Positions 9,064-18,718 are shown, numbered from the stretch's first letter. The stretch is DNA of 64,000 bases from Ruminococcus sp. (GCA_015066805.1 SVNP01000001.1:120816-184815); one strand, 5' to 3'. Numbers and translations are program-made. Notes: generated by a model from the letters alone, not told the origin.

Positions 9064-9876
9064 TCAGAGTGCCATAAATGCTTTGGCGTTGCCTGCAAAA
9101 ATACGGCGATATTCTTCCTCGGTCAGTCCCAGTTCCAGATGCCGCTGTACTTCTTCGGCAGGTGACCACATGGGAAAATCCGTACCGAACATACAACGCT
9201 CCGTGCCATAATGACGGATCAGCCGCAGCGCACGCTCCTTGGACATAAATGCCAGCGAGCTGCTGGTGTCCACCATCATCTGCTCTGCGGGATACAAAAC
9301 GGTTTCTGCCTCATCCCATGCGCCGTAGCCTCCCAGATGCGAAGCGATCACCTGCAGCCTCGGGAAATCCTGCATCACCTTGGCAAGCATGGTGGGGTGA
9401 GAAAAATCGTGGCGGTAATCACCCATATGGATCAGCACAGGCAGCCTGCCTTCAATGGCTTCATACACACGGTAGGATGCCTTGGCATCAATGGCAGTGC
9501 GCTGAAAATCCGGGTGCAGCTTAATACCCCGCATCCCCATGCCGATGACACGTTCTACCTCACCGGCAATATCCTCATAGTCACCATGCAGTGCGGCAAA
9601 GCCGATCATTTCGGGGTGTGCGCTGCATTCTTCGGCAATAAAATCATTGATGGACTGTACCTGCCTGGGCGTAGTCGCCACCGAGCAGACCAGCGTTTGC
9701 TTGGTACCGATCTCACGCTCCGCCTCCAGCAGTGCCTCGGATTCACCAACGGCATAAAACATATTGATATCGTAAAAATCACCAATGGATCTGGTTGCCT
9801 TTTCACTGATCTTATGCGGGAAAATATGTGCATGCATATCAATGATCTCAAAATCCTTTGCAGAAAAAACGGACAT
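9064..9876 (-). CDS. Amidohydrolase-2 family metal-dependent hydrolase
   Basis: A 270-residue TIM-barrel hydrolase. It starts with the metal-binding pattern IIDMHAHIFP near residue 13, continues with KLHPDFQ, IHMGDYRHD and ASHLGG, which supply further His ligands, and ends with MFGTDFPMW, which holds the conserved Asp. This is the uracil-decarboxylase/ACMSD-like branch of amidohydrolases; the substrate is unknown. The ATG at 9876 has AAGGAG 9 nt upstream and is preferred over a TTG two codons earlier. It lies 21 bp after the MBOAT-like gene and 22 bp before the ABC-F gene, so it is probably part of the long minus-strand run. Confidence 0.85.
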   Translation of the reverse strand: MSVFSAKDFEIIDMHAHIFPHKISEKATRSIGDFYDINMFYAVGESEALLEAEREIGTKQTLVCSVATTPRQVQSINDFIAEECSAHPEMIGFAALHGDYEDIAGEVERVIGMGMRGIKLHPDFQRTAIDAKASYRVYEAIEGRLPVLIHMGDYRHDFSHPTMLAKVMQDFPRLQVIASHLGGYGAWDEAETVLYPAEQMMVDTSSSLAFMSKERALRLIRHYGTERCMFGTDFPMWSPAEEVQRHLELGLTEEEYRRIFAGNAKAFMAL

Positions 9877-9897
9877 AATCAAAAACTCCTTATCTAT

Positions 9898-11217
9898 TCA
9901 GGACACGAGCAGTGTCCCCATACAAACGATCAGCAGCAGTGCTTCCGCCACAGGCACAATGGGAACGGAAAGCCATCCCAGCAGAGAATTTCCGGCAGCG
10001 GCCTGCTTCAGCTTTGTACGCAGCGGAAACAGCAGCAGCACACAACCCAGCAGAGAAGCCCAGTTGGTTTTCAGCAGATACAGCACCTCGCCGCCCCACC
10101 AAAAACCATTTGCGCCTGCCAGAGCAAGCACATAATCCACAGCACCGCCGAAGGTTGCGGCATACAGCACACCAATGCTGCACAGCATCAGGCAGACCGC
10201 AGCGGCTCTGCACACCGCAGACGGAATTTTTCCTCCCAACAGACGATGCACCATCGGTTCTGCCCAGAACAACAGCGCCAGCAGCATACCCCACAGCAAG
10301 CCGTTCCAGCCACGGCCAAACAGCAGACCTGCCGTTACCCCAAAGGCGGCAAGCCGCACGCCGCGGTGCAGTGAGGGCATATGGGTATGAAATACTCTTT
10401 TTGCCCATTGCGCCGCAGAGCCCCATAGCCGTTCCCAGCTTCCACGGCAGCTTTCCGCATTGTAATGGAACGGCATCTCCTCGGGATAATGATACCCCAG
10501 CATATACGCCATGCCGTATCCCATTTGCGCCATGCCACCCAGACCGTACCGAATCGCAAAAAACATAGTGACCAGACCCAATACAGCTCCCAACATGGGT
10601 AAAGTGTGGGCAGATGCTTTTTCGGTCAGCAGGTAAGATACCTCTGCGGCAGGCATAGCCAGCAGCACCAGCTTTGCCAGACCTCTGACAAAAGCGCCCA
10701 TGCCTTTCCCCAAGCGCATTACGCTGCATTGACAGGTTTCAATGATGTACTCATACTGTGCAAATGTGAGCACAGGCCCCGCCCAAAGGCGCATCAGGCC
10801 AAAGCAATATCCAAAGTAGATGCCAAAGGGCATCAACGGCTGCCGCTGTTTGTGAGATTCACTGTAAATCAGCAGCAGTTCTATGAGAAGCATCATGCAC
10901 AGAGCCAGGGGAAGCGGTACGGAACCATGCCAGAAACGGGAAAGAAACACCACACCCAGCAGCCACAGCCATCCGATGACCGATAAGCTCCTGCGGCGGC
11001 GATGCGTAATATCGGGTTCAGACATCATACTGAGCAGCAGCCGTACACCGAACACAGCCAGCAGCATGGGCAGCAGCACGGAGATCCCCTGCAAGGCGCA
11101 ATACACCAGCCCGCCGATGCCGCAGGCAAAGCTGCGGTATCTGCCCCGCAGACACAAGCCCACCAAAATCATAACAGGAAAGAAAAACAACAGAAAATCC
11201 AGAGAAGCTAACTGCAT
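9898..11217 (-). CDS. Degenerate MBOAT (AlgI/DltB-like) polytopic membrane protein
   Basis: A 439-residue protein with about 10-12 predicted membrane helices. The N-terminus (SLDFLLFFFPV) resembles AlgI-type acyltransferases. The central GMAQMGYGMAYMLGYHYPEE segment matches the AlgI pattern in which Met-x-x-Gly is followed by Phe-Pro-Glu. The two places where MBOAT acyltransferases carry their conserved histidines are changed: the RWHISL position reads RLWGSA, and the LWHG position reads LFGRG. The protein may therefore be a non-catalytic relative, for example a transporter or scaffold; this is inference. The ATG has AAGGAGG upstream and overlaps the end of rnmV by 10 nt, so translation is coupled. 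No partner acyl-transfer protein (AlgJ/DltD type) is adjacent. Confidence 0.7.
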   Translation of the reverse strand: MQLASLDFLLFFFPVMILVGLCLRGRYRSFACGIGGLVYCALQGISVLLPMLLAVFGVRLLLSMMSEPDITHRRRRSLSVIGWLWLLGVVFLSRFWHGSVPLPLALCMMLLIELLLIYSESHKQRQPLMPFGIYFGYCFGLMRLWAGPVLTFAQYEYIIETCQCSVMRLGKGMGAFVRGLAKLVLLAMPAAEVSYLLTEKASAHTLPMLGAVLGLVTMFFAIRYGLGGMAQMGYGMAYMLGYHYPEEMPFHYNAESCRGSWERLWGSAAQWAKRVFHTHMPSLHRGVRLAAFGVTAGLLFGRGWNGLLWGMLLALLFWAEPMVHRLLGGKIPSAVCRAAAVCLMLCSIGVLYAATFGGAVDYVLALAGANGFWWGGEVLYLLKTNWASLLGCVLLLFPLRTKLKQAAAGNSLLGWLSVPIVPVAEALLLIVCMGTLLVS

Positions 11218-11831
11218 GCCGCACCTCCTTCATAAGGGAGATAGGACTGCAGAAACTCCGAAAGCTGCTCTGCACAGGTCATGGTGGAAAGCACCTCGCA
11301 CAAACCACTGACAGAAAGCCGCGGCGGCAGTTGCATCGCCTCCAGCAAAGCTCTGCGGCGCAGGGTACAATCGGGGGTACCCATAAGGCCATGGTCATAC
11401 AGCAGCGCAGGCGTAACCGGCGAACCCTCAAAGGGCTTTTCCTGCAGCTCCAGCACACCCGCCCGACGAAACGCCTCGGTCAGGATCTCTCTGTCCATGC
11501 CCTCCACACCCAAAGTGCCTTCCGCAGAAGGCTTTGTCTTGCGTTTTTCCTTGCCGTGAATGCCGGGAATATATACATGGTACAGCTTGCCTTCGGTAAC
11601 GGCACCCTTGAGATACCCACGGATCTGAAAGCCTGCGGCATCAGCATCGGTCAGGATCACCACGCCGGTGGTGCGGGCATAATGGCGGATCAGCGCAAGC
11701 TGCTCCGGCCGTTTGTAAATGCGGAAGCCATCGGTCACAAGGATCACGCAGTCAAAATAAGCAGAAATGCGTATCTGATCGTACTTGCCTTCCACCACAA
11801 CGGCAGGTACAATGGTCTGCTTTTCCTTCAA
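11208..11831 (-). CDS. rnmV: Ribonuclease M5
   Basis: Matures 5S rRNA by cutting double-stranded precursor ends, a Bacillota-specific step. The 207-residue protein has a Toprim domain with VVVEGKYD at residues 11-18, where Glu is the catalytic acid, and LTDADAAG near residue 60, the DxD metal site. The usual RNase M5 C-terminal helical region follows. The start is a TTG that shares bases with the holA stop (TTGA), with GAGGAGGGG just upstream, and no ATG exists near the N-terminus. It is coupled to holA before it and to the MBOAT-like gene after it. The usual rsmA (ksgA) partner is not here. Confidence 0.88.
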   Translation of the reverse strand: MKEKQTIVPAVVVEGKYDQIRISAYFDCVILVTDGFRIYKRPEQLALIRHYARTTGVVILTDADAAGFQIRGYLKGAVTEGKLYHVYIPGIHGKEKRKTKPSAEGTLGVEGMDREILTEAFRRAGVLELQEKPFEGSPVTPALLYDHGLMGTPDCTLRRRALLEAMQLPPRLSVSGLCEVLSTMTCAEQLSEFLQSYLPYEGGAACS

Positions 11832-12907
11832 CGGAACCCCTCCTCGGTATGCGGCGCACGCAGCATCTGCACAATGGCCTGCTCCAGCAGCAAACGGGGT
11901 GCGGTACGGCTGGATTTACAGGCACGGTCGGTTTCCCGCAGAATACGAATACAGGCACGAAGCTGCGGCAATGTCATATTACGGCAATCCCGCATGGCAT
12001 TCCGCACCAGAAAATCCTTGTTTTTGGGGTAAGCAAAATCGGCTGCGATCTCACTCTGCTGCTTTGCCGCCCCAAGCCCCAGCTTGGCACGGTACAGATC
12101 GGTAAAGGTGTTGGTCAGGATCGCCAGCAGACCCAATATGGTTTTGGAATCCTCACTTTTGGCGGTCAAAGCCTGCAGCAGAGAAAAAGCCTCTGTGCTT
12201 TTGCCTGCCGTAACTGCCTTTGCCAGACGGAACACATCGCCATCGGGCTGAACAGCAGTAAGGGCATCCAGCATTTCCAAAGTGATCTCTCCGCCGTCGG
12301 CACAGGCCATCAGCTTATCCAGCTCTGTTTGGATCAGTGTGGAATCACACAGGCAGCGGTTTGCCAGCAGCTCGGCTTCGTTTCTGCCGATCCCGCAGCC
12401 ATGCCGCTTGGCACGCTCCTGGATCTGCTTGCCCAGTTGTATGGCGTTTTTCTTTTCACAGATGCACAAAACACCGTGTTTTTCAAAAAAGGATGCGATT
12501 TTTTTGTGTTTTGCCGTAAAAACAGGCTCCCCCCGCTTGACTTCATACACAGTAAGAGAGGAGATCATCACAATGACCACCACACGCTCAGGCAAATCCT
12601 TCCAGATCTGCAAGGCGGCATCCAGCGTGGCGGCAGGTATGGCATCGGGATCCAGATCCCGTATCACGATCACATTATAGGGCTGGAACATGGGGCAGAA
12701 CATACAAGCCTCCGCCATGCGGTCAAAATCCAGCTCCTGCCCGTCAAATACGGTATAGGAAAGGGCATCGCCGTCAGTCAGTTTTTTCAAAATGCGCTTT
12801 TGCAGGGCAGCAGCAGTCACGCCGTCCTCGCCGCAGATATAGCAGCAGGAGGGCGGTGCTTCGCGGCTCATTTCCCGCAAGGTATCCTGAGGGCTCAGTC
12901 TGGGCAT
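11828..12907 (-). CDS. holA: DNA polymerase III delta subunit
   Basis: The delta subunit of the clamp loader, which opens the beta sliding clamp. The 359-residue protein has the clamp-loader fold without a Walker A motif: YICGEDGVTAAALQKRI near the start, FCPMFQPYNVIVIRD for the clamp-binding region, then the helical C-terminal collar domain (DVFRLAKAV, ending ARTAPRLLLEQAI-like). It follows comEC directly, a very common Bacillota arrangement that supports both calls. The ATG at MPRLSPQ is chosen because purine-rich GGAGAGGGAG lies just upstream; the open frame extends farther but would overlap the comEC stop region. Confidence 0.88.
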   Translation of the reverse strand: MPRLSPQDTLREMSREAPPSCCYICGEDGVTAAALQKRILKKLTDGDALSYTVFDGQELDFDRMAEACMFCPMFQPYNVIVIRDLDPDAIPAATLDAALQIWKDLPERVVVIVMISSLTVYEVKRGEPVFTAKHKKIASFFEKHGVLCICEKKNAIQLGKQIQERAKRHGCGIGRNEAELLANRCLCDSTLIQTELDKLMACADGGEITLEMLDALTAVQPDGDVFRLAKAVTAGKSTEAFSLLQALTAKSEDSKTILGLLAILTNTFTDLYRAKLGLGAAKQQSEIAADFAYPKNKDFLVRNAMRDCRNMTLPQLRACIRILRETDRACKSSRTAPRLLLEQAIVQMLRAPHTEEGFR

Positions 12908-12942
12908 GATCTCCCTCTCCTTTCTTTTCAAAGCATTGAGGT

Positions 12943-15075
12943 TTATGGGGCAAGACACTCCGCCTCCCATGTACCTGCTGTGTCAAACCGCAGCAGCAGA
13001 TCATCGGGATACAGGGTTTCTTCCCCATCGGCGGCTGTTATGGAGATCGCATCTCCAAAGCGTATGACCACAGAGCCTGTGTCTGTCCACTGTGCATCCT
13101 CGTGCAGCAGCGGAATGGTCATATTCTTCCATTGCAGTACGGAATCCTCCTGCTGCACTGTTACGGAAAGTGCTGCCGCTGTACAGGTCAGGATATCCTC
13201 ACCGTATACCATCGGTTCACAGCCGCAAAGCAGCATATCCTTCCGCAGACCTGCATCCTCCCGCAGATAAACAGCCTCCACCCGCAGCCCTTGCAGCGCA
13301 TCGGTGTAAGCGGCGGCGTTATGCAGATCCTGCAAAATCAGCGCTGTGATGCGGCTGCGGCCTCTTGCTTCCAGGAATTCCGCAGCCTGTACAGCATATT
13401 CGCTGTCACCGCCCTGATCTATGAGCACTACCGTATCATTGGCAATACAAACAATCGCAGGAGATCCGGCTTCTCCCAGCACTGCAACCATCAGGTCACG
13501 GTTTTCCCGCAGACGCACCACACTCATTTGCAGCAGCAGAACACCGCCGGCACAAAGCATTCCGATCTGTATCCGCCTGGGATCGGCATAATGGGCAAGG
13601 CGCAGCAGCATCAGCAGAATTACAGCCAGCAGCAACAGCAGCCTTGTGCTTTCATGCACCACCGATACGGAAGAGTAGGGCAGCTTTGCCAGAACATCTG
13701 CCAAAGCCAGTACCACACTACATAAGCCGTTGGCAACAGGCAGCAGGATCACCCCTGCGCCGCCCAACAGCACACTCAGCAGCCCCAAACCCAGGATCGC
13801 AGTACAAAGGGGCAGCAGCACCAGATTGGATATCACCGACAGCAAAGAGGTTTCACCACACAGCAATACCGCACCCGGCAGCACTGCGATCCAAACCCAG
13901 ACCATAGGTGAGAGCTTCCGCCACCATTTGCGCCAAAAGGAATCCTTTGCTGCTTTATGGGCAGATTGTCGCTGCATATAGGGTGCAAGCACCGTCAGAC
14001 CAAACACACCCGATACCGACAGCCAGAAGGATGCGGAACGGATCACATAAGGAGCAGACAGTGTACAAAGCAGCATGGCAATGCAGAGCGAACGCCCCGC
14101 ATCCTTGCGGCGACCGAACAGAGGAGCTGCCAGACTCAACAGCAGCATGACAGCCGCACGGGTCACCGATACGGCAGCATCCACCATAATGACAAACAAC
14201 AGCATGGCTGCCACATTGCCGCATAAGATCCAACGGATGTTCAGGCGCAGCTTCCGCAGAACATACGTCAGTGCCGTACAGAAAAACACCAGATGCAGAC
14301 CCGATACCGCCAGCACATGACCGATTCCCGTGCGATATAAAGCGGCAGCAGTATCCGAAGACAGATCCCGTTCATCACCAAAGAGCATGCCCAGCATCAA
14401 AGCAGCGTGCTCCTTGGGCATATGCTGCCGGATCCTTGCGGCACAGGCATCCCGATACTGCCGCACCCAACGCTTCACGCAATACAGGGGAGAAGGCTCA
14501 CCCTTCTGCAAATCCGCATTTTTCAGCACAAGAAATACATTTCTTGCGGCGGCATATTGGGAATCATTGGCGGCAAGCACGGCATTGCCTCTGACCCGAT
14601 CCCCGATTTCGGGAACCGTTTCCGCATCTGCATTGGCAGCGTACCAGTAGGCCGAAGCAGGCATACCCTCCACCCAGAACCGCACCGAATACCGTACTGC
14701 ACCGCCATCATAGGGGGTACAGTCTGTGATCACTCCGTTGATCTGCACGGTACGTCCCTCCAAAGCCATCAAAGGCTTTGCATAGAAAAACGTATGGCTG
14801 TTCCAGATGCCCATAGCGGCCATACCGCCCAGCAAGCAGGCGAGCATCCGCTTTTTGGAATACCGGCACAGCAAAAACACCGCTGTCAGGATCAGCAAGC
14901 CCAACCCCAGTGCTGTCAGGGCACCGGATGCCGTACCCTTATGACAAAGGGCACACAGCAGCAATCCGCCGATATGGGAAAGCACAAAGCACTCCACCAA
15001 GCGGATATCTCTTGTGTTCGGCAAAGGCGCAGCCGTTGTAGCTGCGCCTTTCACTCTGTCCATGGGGATGTTCAC
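12943..15075 (-). CDS. comEC: ComEC/Rec2 family competence protein with degenerate metallo-beta-lactamase domain
   Basis: Predicted inner-membrane channel for uptake of single-stranded DNA. The 710-residue protein has an N-terminal DUF4131-like region (helices at about 35-100, then a soluble OB-like part with VQINGVITDC). The competence domain follows, with the signature HVLAVSGLH near residue 265 and many helices. The C-terminal MBL domain (about 530-700) has lost the His-rich nuclease motif: where HxHxDH is expected the sequence reads LILQDLHNAAAY. Transport may remain, but nuclease activity is doubtful. The GTG start overlaps the HIT-gene stop as GTGA, so translation is probably coupled. 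Confidence 0.9.
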   Translation of the reverse strand: MNIPMDRVKGAATTAAPLPNTRDIRLVECFVLSHIGGLLLCALCHKGTASGALTALGLGLLILTAVFLLCRYSKKRMLACLLGGMAAMGIWNSHTFFYAKPLMALEGRTVQINGVITDCTPYDGGAVRYSVRFWVEGMPASAYWYAANADAETVPEIGDRVRGNAVLAANDSQYAAARNVFLVLKNADLQKGEPSPLYCVKRWVRQYRDACAARIRQHMPKEHAALMLGMLFGDERDLSSDTAAALYRTGIGHVLAVSGLHLVFFCTALTYVLRKLRLNIRWILCGNVAAMLLFVIMVDAAVSVTRAAVMLLLSLAAPLFGRRKDAGRSLCIAMLLCTLSAPYVIRSASFWLSVSGVFGLTVLAPYMQRQSAHKAAKDSFWRKWWRKLSPMVWVWIAVLPGAVLLCGETSLLSVISNLVLLPLCTAILGLGLLSVLLGGAGVILLPVANGLCSVVLALADVLAKLPYSSVSVVHESTRLLLLLAVILLMLLRLAHYADPRRIQIGMLCAGGVLLLQMSVVRLRENRDLMVAVLGEAGSPAIVCIANDTVVLIDQGGDSEYAVQAAEFLEARGRSRITALILQDLHNAAAYTDALQGLRVEAVYLREDAGLRKDMLLCGCEPMVYGEDILTCTAAALSVTVQQEDSVLQWKNMTIPLLHEDAQWTDTGSVVIRFGDAISITAADGEETLYPDDLLLRFDTAGTWEAECLAP

Positions 15076-15419
15076 ACGCCGCTTTCCGCAGACCAGCCCA
15101 TCTCCTTGCCGGCCAGCAGATGAAAATGCAGATGCGGCACAGTCTGGCCTGCATCGGCACCATTGTTGGTGATGACACGGAAGCCGCTGTCAAGCTGCTC
15201 ACGGGCGGCAACCTTTGCAATGGCAGTAAAGATCTTGCCAACAATCACAGCATTTTCCTCGGTTACGGCAGCCGCACCGGAAATATGCGCCTTGGGAATA
15301 AACAGATAATGTACCGGTGCAATGGGGCTGATATCCTTAAAGGCGAATACAAAGTCGTCCTCATACACCTTGGTGCAGGGGATCTCCCCTGCAATGATCT
15401 TACAAAACAGACAATCCAT
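15072..15419 (-). CDS. HIT family nucleotide hydrolase/phosphoramidase
   Basis: A 115-residue histidine-triad protein of the HinT type. It begins DCLFCKIIAGEIP, with the two Cys that often bind zinc in this branch, and ends with the catalytic triad HLHFHLL near residue 96. HinT enzymes hydrolyse AMP-lysine and related phosphoramidates; a housekeeping role is likely. The length is typical. It overlaps comEC by four bases and lies 17 bp after the GNAT gene. Confidence 0.93.
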   Translation of the reverse strand: MDCLFCKIIAGEIPCTKVYEDDFVFAFKDISPIAPVHYLFIPKAHISGAAAVTEENAVIVGKIFTAIAKVAAREQLDSGFRVITNNGADAGQTVPHLHFHLLAGKEMGWSAESGV

Positions 15420-15436
15420 CTGAGATGCCGCCTTTC

Positions 15437-15895
15437 CTAAAATTTACGCTTTGGGGGGAACAGCTTACGGCAGAAATGCTCATGGCATTCCACTGTGTAG
15501 CCACAGCTTCGGTAGAAGGGTTCCGCATCGGCAAAAGCCTCGTCAAAATCCACCAGAACGCCTGCGCCGCCATGCTCCGCAGCCCATCGTTCTGCCCGCT
15601 GCAGCAGAGTACGACCAATGCCGATCCGACGGTAGGAGCCTGCCACCGCAAGAGAACGAAGCTGCTTCATGGGCTCGGTCAGCAGTAGAGAATCATACTC
15701 GCAGATATGCAGAAAGCCCACTACCGTATCATCCACCGCCGCCACAAACACACAGTTGCGCGTGTTGACGCACAGTCTGGTCAAAGCCTGTGCCGTATCC
15801 GAAGCGGAAACCGGACATTGCAGCTCATTGCGTATGAGCTTGGAGATCGCCTTGGCATCCTCCTGGGGATTTGCCTTTCGAATGGTCACCCGCAC
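15437..15895 (-). CDS. GNAT family N-acetyltransferase
   Basis: A 152-residue single-domain acetyltransferase. The acetyl-CoA pyrophosphate loop is RRIGIGRTLL near residue 90, preceded by the beta-4 strand LRSLAVA, and the C-terminal EPFYRSCGYTV is also typical. The acceptor is unknown. The start is a GTG with AGGAGG 9 nt upstream; a second GTG two codons later is possible. It sits between alaS and the HIT gene; AlaS-adjacent acetyltransferases are not a fixed pairing, so context says little. Confidence 0.88.
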   Translation of the reverse strand: MRVTIRKANPQEDAKAISKLIRNELQCPVSASDTAQALTRLCVNTRNCVFVAAVDDTVVGFLHICEYDSLLLTEPMKQLRSLAVAGSYRRIGIGRTLLQRAERWAAEHGGAGVLVDFDEAFADAEPFYRSCGYTVECHEHFCRKLFPPKRKF

Positions 15896-15942
15896 CGGTT
15901 TCCACCTCCTGTTCTTGTATCATTCCGTCTGATGCAGCCGCA

Positions 15943-18579
15943 TCAGCCCTTCAAAAAGTCCTTTGCGATCTCATCCAGCATACCCAGAGCTTCATCTACC
16001 ATGTAGCTCTTGCCGATACCGCCCATCGCAGAATCGGGTCTGCCGCCGCCCTTACCGCCGGTAATGGCAGCAACCCGCTGAATGATCTTGCCTGCGTGTG
16101 CGCCCTTTTCTACTGCGCTCTTGGAACAGATGCAGTAGAAGTTGCCGCTTTCGCCGTTCACACCTGCCAGCAATGCGATCACATCGCCGCCGCGGTCACG
16201 GATCTGGTCGCCCAGTGTACGCAGTGCATCGGGCTTCACATCGGAAAGCATCATGGAAACCAGCTTGATGCCGGCTACTTCCTTGGCGTTTTCAAAGATC
16301 TGTTCCATCTGGCCGCCTGCGATCTTCTGATTCAGACGTTCGATCTCCCTTGCCTGCTCACGCAGTTCATTGGTCACGGCAGCGCACTTTTCGGGCAGCT
16401 CGTTTACATTAGAGAGCTTCAGAGCTTTTGCTGCCTGTGCGATGGTCTGCTCTGCATCTGCCAGCAGCTTCAGCACATTTTCACTTGTGGCCAGCTCAAT
16501 ACGGCGCACACCCGCAGCCACGGAGCTTTCGGAAACGATCTTGCACAGACCAAGCTGTGCGGTATTGCTGACATGGGTACCGCCGCAGAATTCAGTGGAA
16601 GAGCTGCCTGCTGTCACCACACGAACCACATCGCCGTACTTTTCACCAAACAGAGCCATAGCACCCAGCTTCTTTGCTTCCTCGATGGGCATTTCCTGCA
16701 TGGTAACGGTCTCGGCGGCAAAAATCATCTCGTTGAGCAGTGCCTCGGTCTTCTTCAGCTCCTCGGCAGTCATGGCAGAGAAGTGAGAGAAGTCAAAGCG
16801 GCAGCGTTCTGCATTGACCAACTGACCTGCCTGATGTACATGATCACCCAGCACGGTACGCAGAGCAGACTGCAGCAGGTGTGCTGCGGTGTGATTCCGC
16901 ATAATGGCGCCGCGGCGTTTTGCATCCACCTTGGCGGTAACGGTATCGCCGACGGTGAGAGTACCCTGCTCCAGTGTACCCATGTGCAGGATATGACCAT
17001 CGCCCACCTTCTGAGTATCGGCAACTGCGAAGATGCCTGCGCCCTCCAGCTCACCGGTATCACCTACCTGACCGCCGCTTTCGGCGTAGAAAGCAGTAGC
17101 GGAAAGAACCACAGCGGCATCGGTGCCTTCGCTGACGGAATCCACAGGGGCACCATCCACCAAAATGGCCTGCACAGTCGCCTCACAGCTCATCTGTGTA
17201 TAACCGTTGAATACGGTAACGGGTACATCCTTGGGCACAGCAGCCTCACCGCCCCAGGAGGTTTTTACCTTGGCGGCACGATCGGCACGGGCACGCTGCT
17301 TCTGCTCCTCCATGCAGGCACGGAAGCCTTCTTCATCCACAGTAAAGCCCTGCTCGGCAGCCATTTCAATGGTCAGATCAATGGGGAAGCCGTAGGTATC
17401 ACTGAGGGTAAATGCTTCCTTACCGGGAATCACATTCTTGCCTGCCTTACGCATAGACTGCATACAGATCTGCAGCAGCTCGGTACCACGGTCTACGGTG
17501 CGGGCAAAGCTCTCCTCCTCATAGCGGATGATCTTGGTGATCAGCTCACGCTTTTCGGTCAGCTCGGGGTATGCCACAGCGTTTTCGCGGATAACCGTTT
17601 CTGCTACCTGATACAGGAAGGGCTCCTGCACGCCCAGCAGCTTACCGTGACGTGCGGCACGGCGCAGCAGACGCTTCAGCACATAGCCTCTGCCCTCGTT
17701 GGCAGGAGTCACACCATCGCCCACCATAAATACGGTGGAACGGATGTGGTCGGTGATCACACGCAGAGAAATATCGGTCTTTTCATTGTCGTGGTAGGTT
17801 ACGCCGGCAATTTTGCAGATATGCTGCATGATATTCTGGATGGTATCTACCTCAAAGAGATTGTCCACGCCCTGCATCACACAAGCCAGACGCTCCAGAC
17901 CCATACCGGTGTCGATGTTCTTGCTCTTCATCTCGGTGTAGTTGCCCTTGCCGTCGCTGTCAAACTGAGAGAACACCAGGTTCCAGATCTCAATGATACG
18001 GTCGGCATCGCTGGCCTGCTCAAAGCTCTCAAAGGGGCCGTAGCTTTCGCCGCGGTCAAAGTGGATTTCGGAACAGGGACCGCAGGGGCCGGAGCCATGC
18101 TCCCAGAAGTTATCTGCCTTGCCCAGACGGATGATGCGATCTCTGGGCACACCGATCTCGTTTGCCCAGATTTCTTCCGCCTCGTCATCGCTTTCAAATA
18201 CGGTGATCCACAGTCTGTCTGCGGGGATCTCCAGCTCGCCGGTGAGGAACTCCCATGCCCATGCAATGGCTTCCTTCTTAAAGTATTCGCCAAAGGAGAA
18301 GTTGCCCAGCATCTCAAAATAGGTACCGTGGCGGGCAGTCTTACCCACACGCTCAATATCGGGGGTGCGGATGCACTTCTGGCAGGTGGTCACACGCACA
18401 TTGGGGGGTACGACCTGCCCCAGAAAATACTTTTTCAGCGGTGCCATGCCGGAGTTGATGAGCAGCAGACTGTTATCGCCCTTGGGGATCAGCGATGCGC
18501 TCTCCATACGGGTGTGCTGCTTGCTTTCAAAAAATGCGAGGTATTTCTCGCGCAGTGTATTCAGACCTTGCCATTCCAT
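15943..18579 (-). CDS. alaS: Alanine--tRNA ligase
   Basis: Charges tRNA-Ala. The full-length 878-residue enzyme has the class II catalytic domain (LREKYLAFFE, TARHGTYFEMLGNFSFGEYF) at 1-240, the tRNA-recognition region to about 450, the editing domain with zinc ligands in HTAAHLLQ and CGGTHVS (about 565-670), and the C-Ala domain ending GGKGGGRPDSAMGG. The ATG starts MEWQGLN, as usual for the family. A sigma-A promoter lies 64 bp upstream, divergent from the tryptophan T-box promoter. It is the first gene of the long minus-strand run down to 7.1 kb. Confidence 0.98.
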   Translation of the reverse strand: MEWQGLNTLREKYLAFFESKQHTRMESASLIPKGDNSLLLINSGMAPLKKYFLGQVVPPNVRVTTCQKCIRTPDIERVGKTARHGTYFEMLGNFSFGEYFKKEAIAWAWEFLTGELEIPADRLWITVFESDDEAEEIWANEIGVPRDRIIRLGKADNFWEHGSGPCGPCSEIHFDRGESYGPFESFEQASDADRIIEIWNLVFSQFDSDGKGNYTEMKSKNIDTGMGLERLACVMQGVDNLFEVDTIQNIMQHICKIAGVTYHDNEKTDISLRVITDHIRSTVFMVGDGVTPANEGRGYVLKRLLRRAARHGKLLGVQEPFLYQVAETVIRENAVAYPELTEKRELITKIIRYEEESFARTVDRGTELLQICMQSMRKAGKNVIPGKEAFTLSDTYGFPIDLTIEMAAEQGFTVDEEGFRACMEEQKQRARADRAAKVKTSWGGEAAVPKDVPVTVFNGYTQMSCEATVQAILVDGAPVDSVSEGTDAAVVLSATAFYAESGGQVGDTGELEGAGIFAVADTQKVGDGHILHMGTLEQGTLTVGDTVTAKVDAKRRGAIMRNHTAAHLLQSALRTVLGDHVHQAGQLVNAERCRFDFSHFSAMTAEELKKTEALLNEMIFAAETVTMQEMPIEEAKKLGAMALFGEKYGDVVRVVTAGSSSTEFCGGTHVSNTAQLGLCKIVSESSVAAGVRRIELATSENVLKLLADAEQTIAQAAKALKLSNVNELPEKCAAVTNELREQAREIERLNQKIAGGQMEQIFENAKEVAGIKLVSMMLSDVKPDALRTLGDQIRDRGGDVIALLAGVNGESGNFYCICSKSAVEKGAHAGKIIQRVAAITGGKGGGRPDSAMGGIGKSYMVDEALGMLDEIAKDFLKG

Positions 18580-18642
18580 AATCTTCAGAAGTCCTTTCTC
18601 GTTTTCGATTTCAGGTCAAAATAACCCAATCATACAGAATAT

Positions 18643-18671
18643 AGTATACAACCAAATCCCGATTTTGTCAA
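18643..18671 (-). promoter_or_regulatory. Sigma-A promoter of alaS
   Basis: Minus-strand TTGACA (18671-18666) and TATACT (18648-18643), 17-bp spacer. It is back to back with the T-box promoter, whose -35 box starts 48 bp away. Confidence 0.85.
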
Positions 18672-18718
18672 GGGTCGGCAGCGTTCTTTTCCACGGCCGT
18701 AAAAATTTGCAAAACCCC

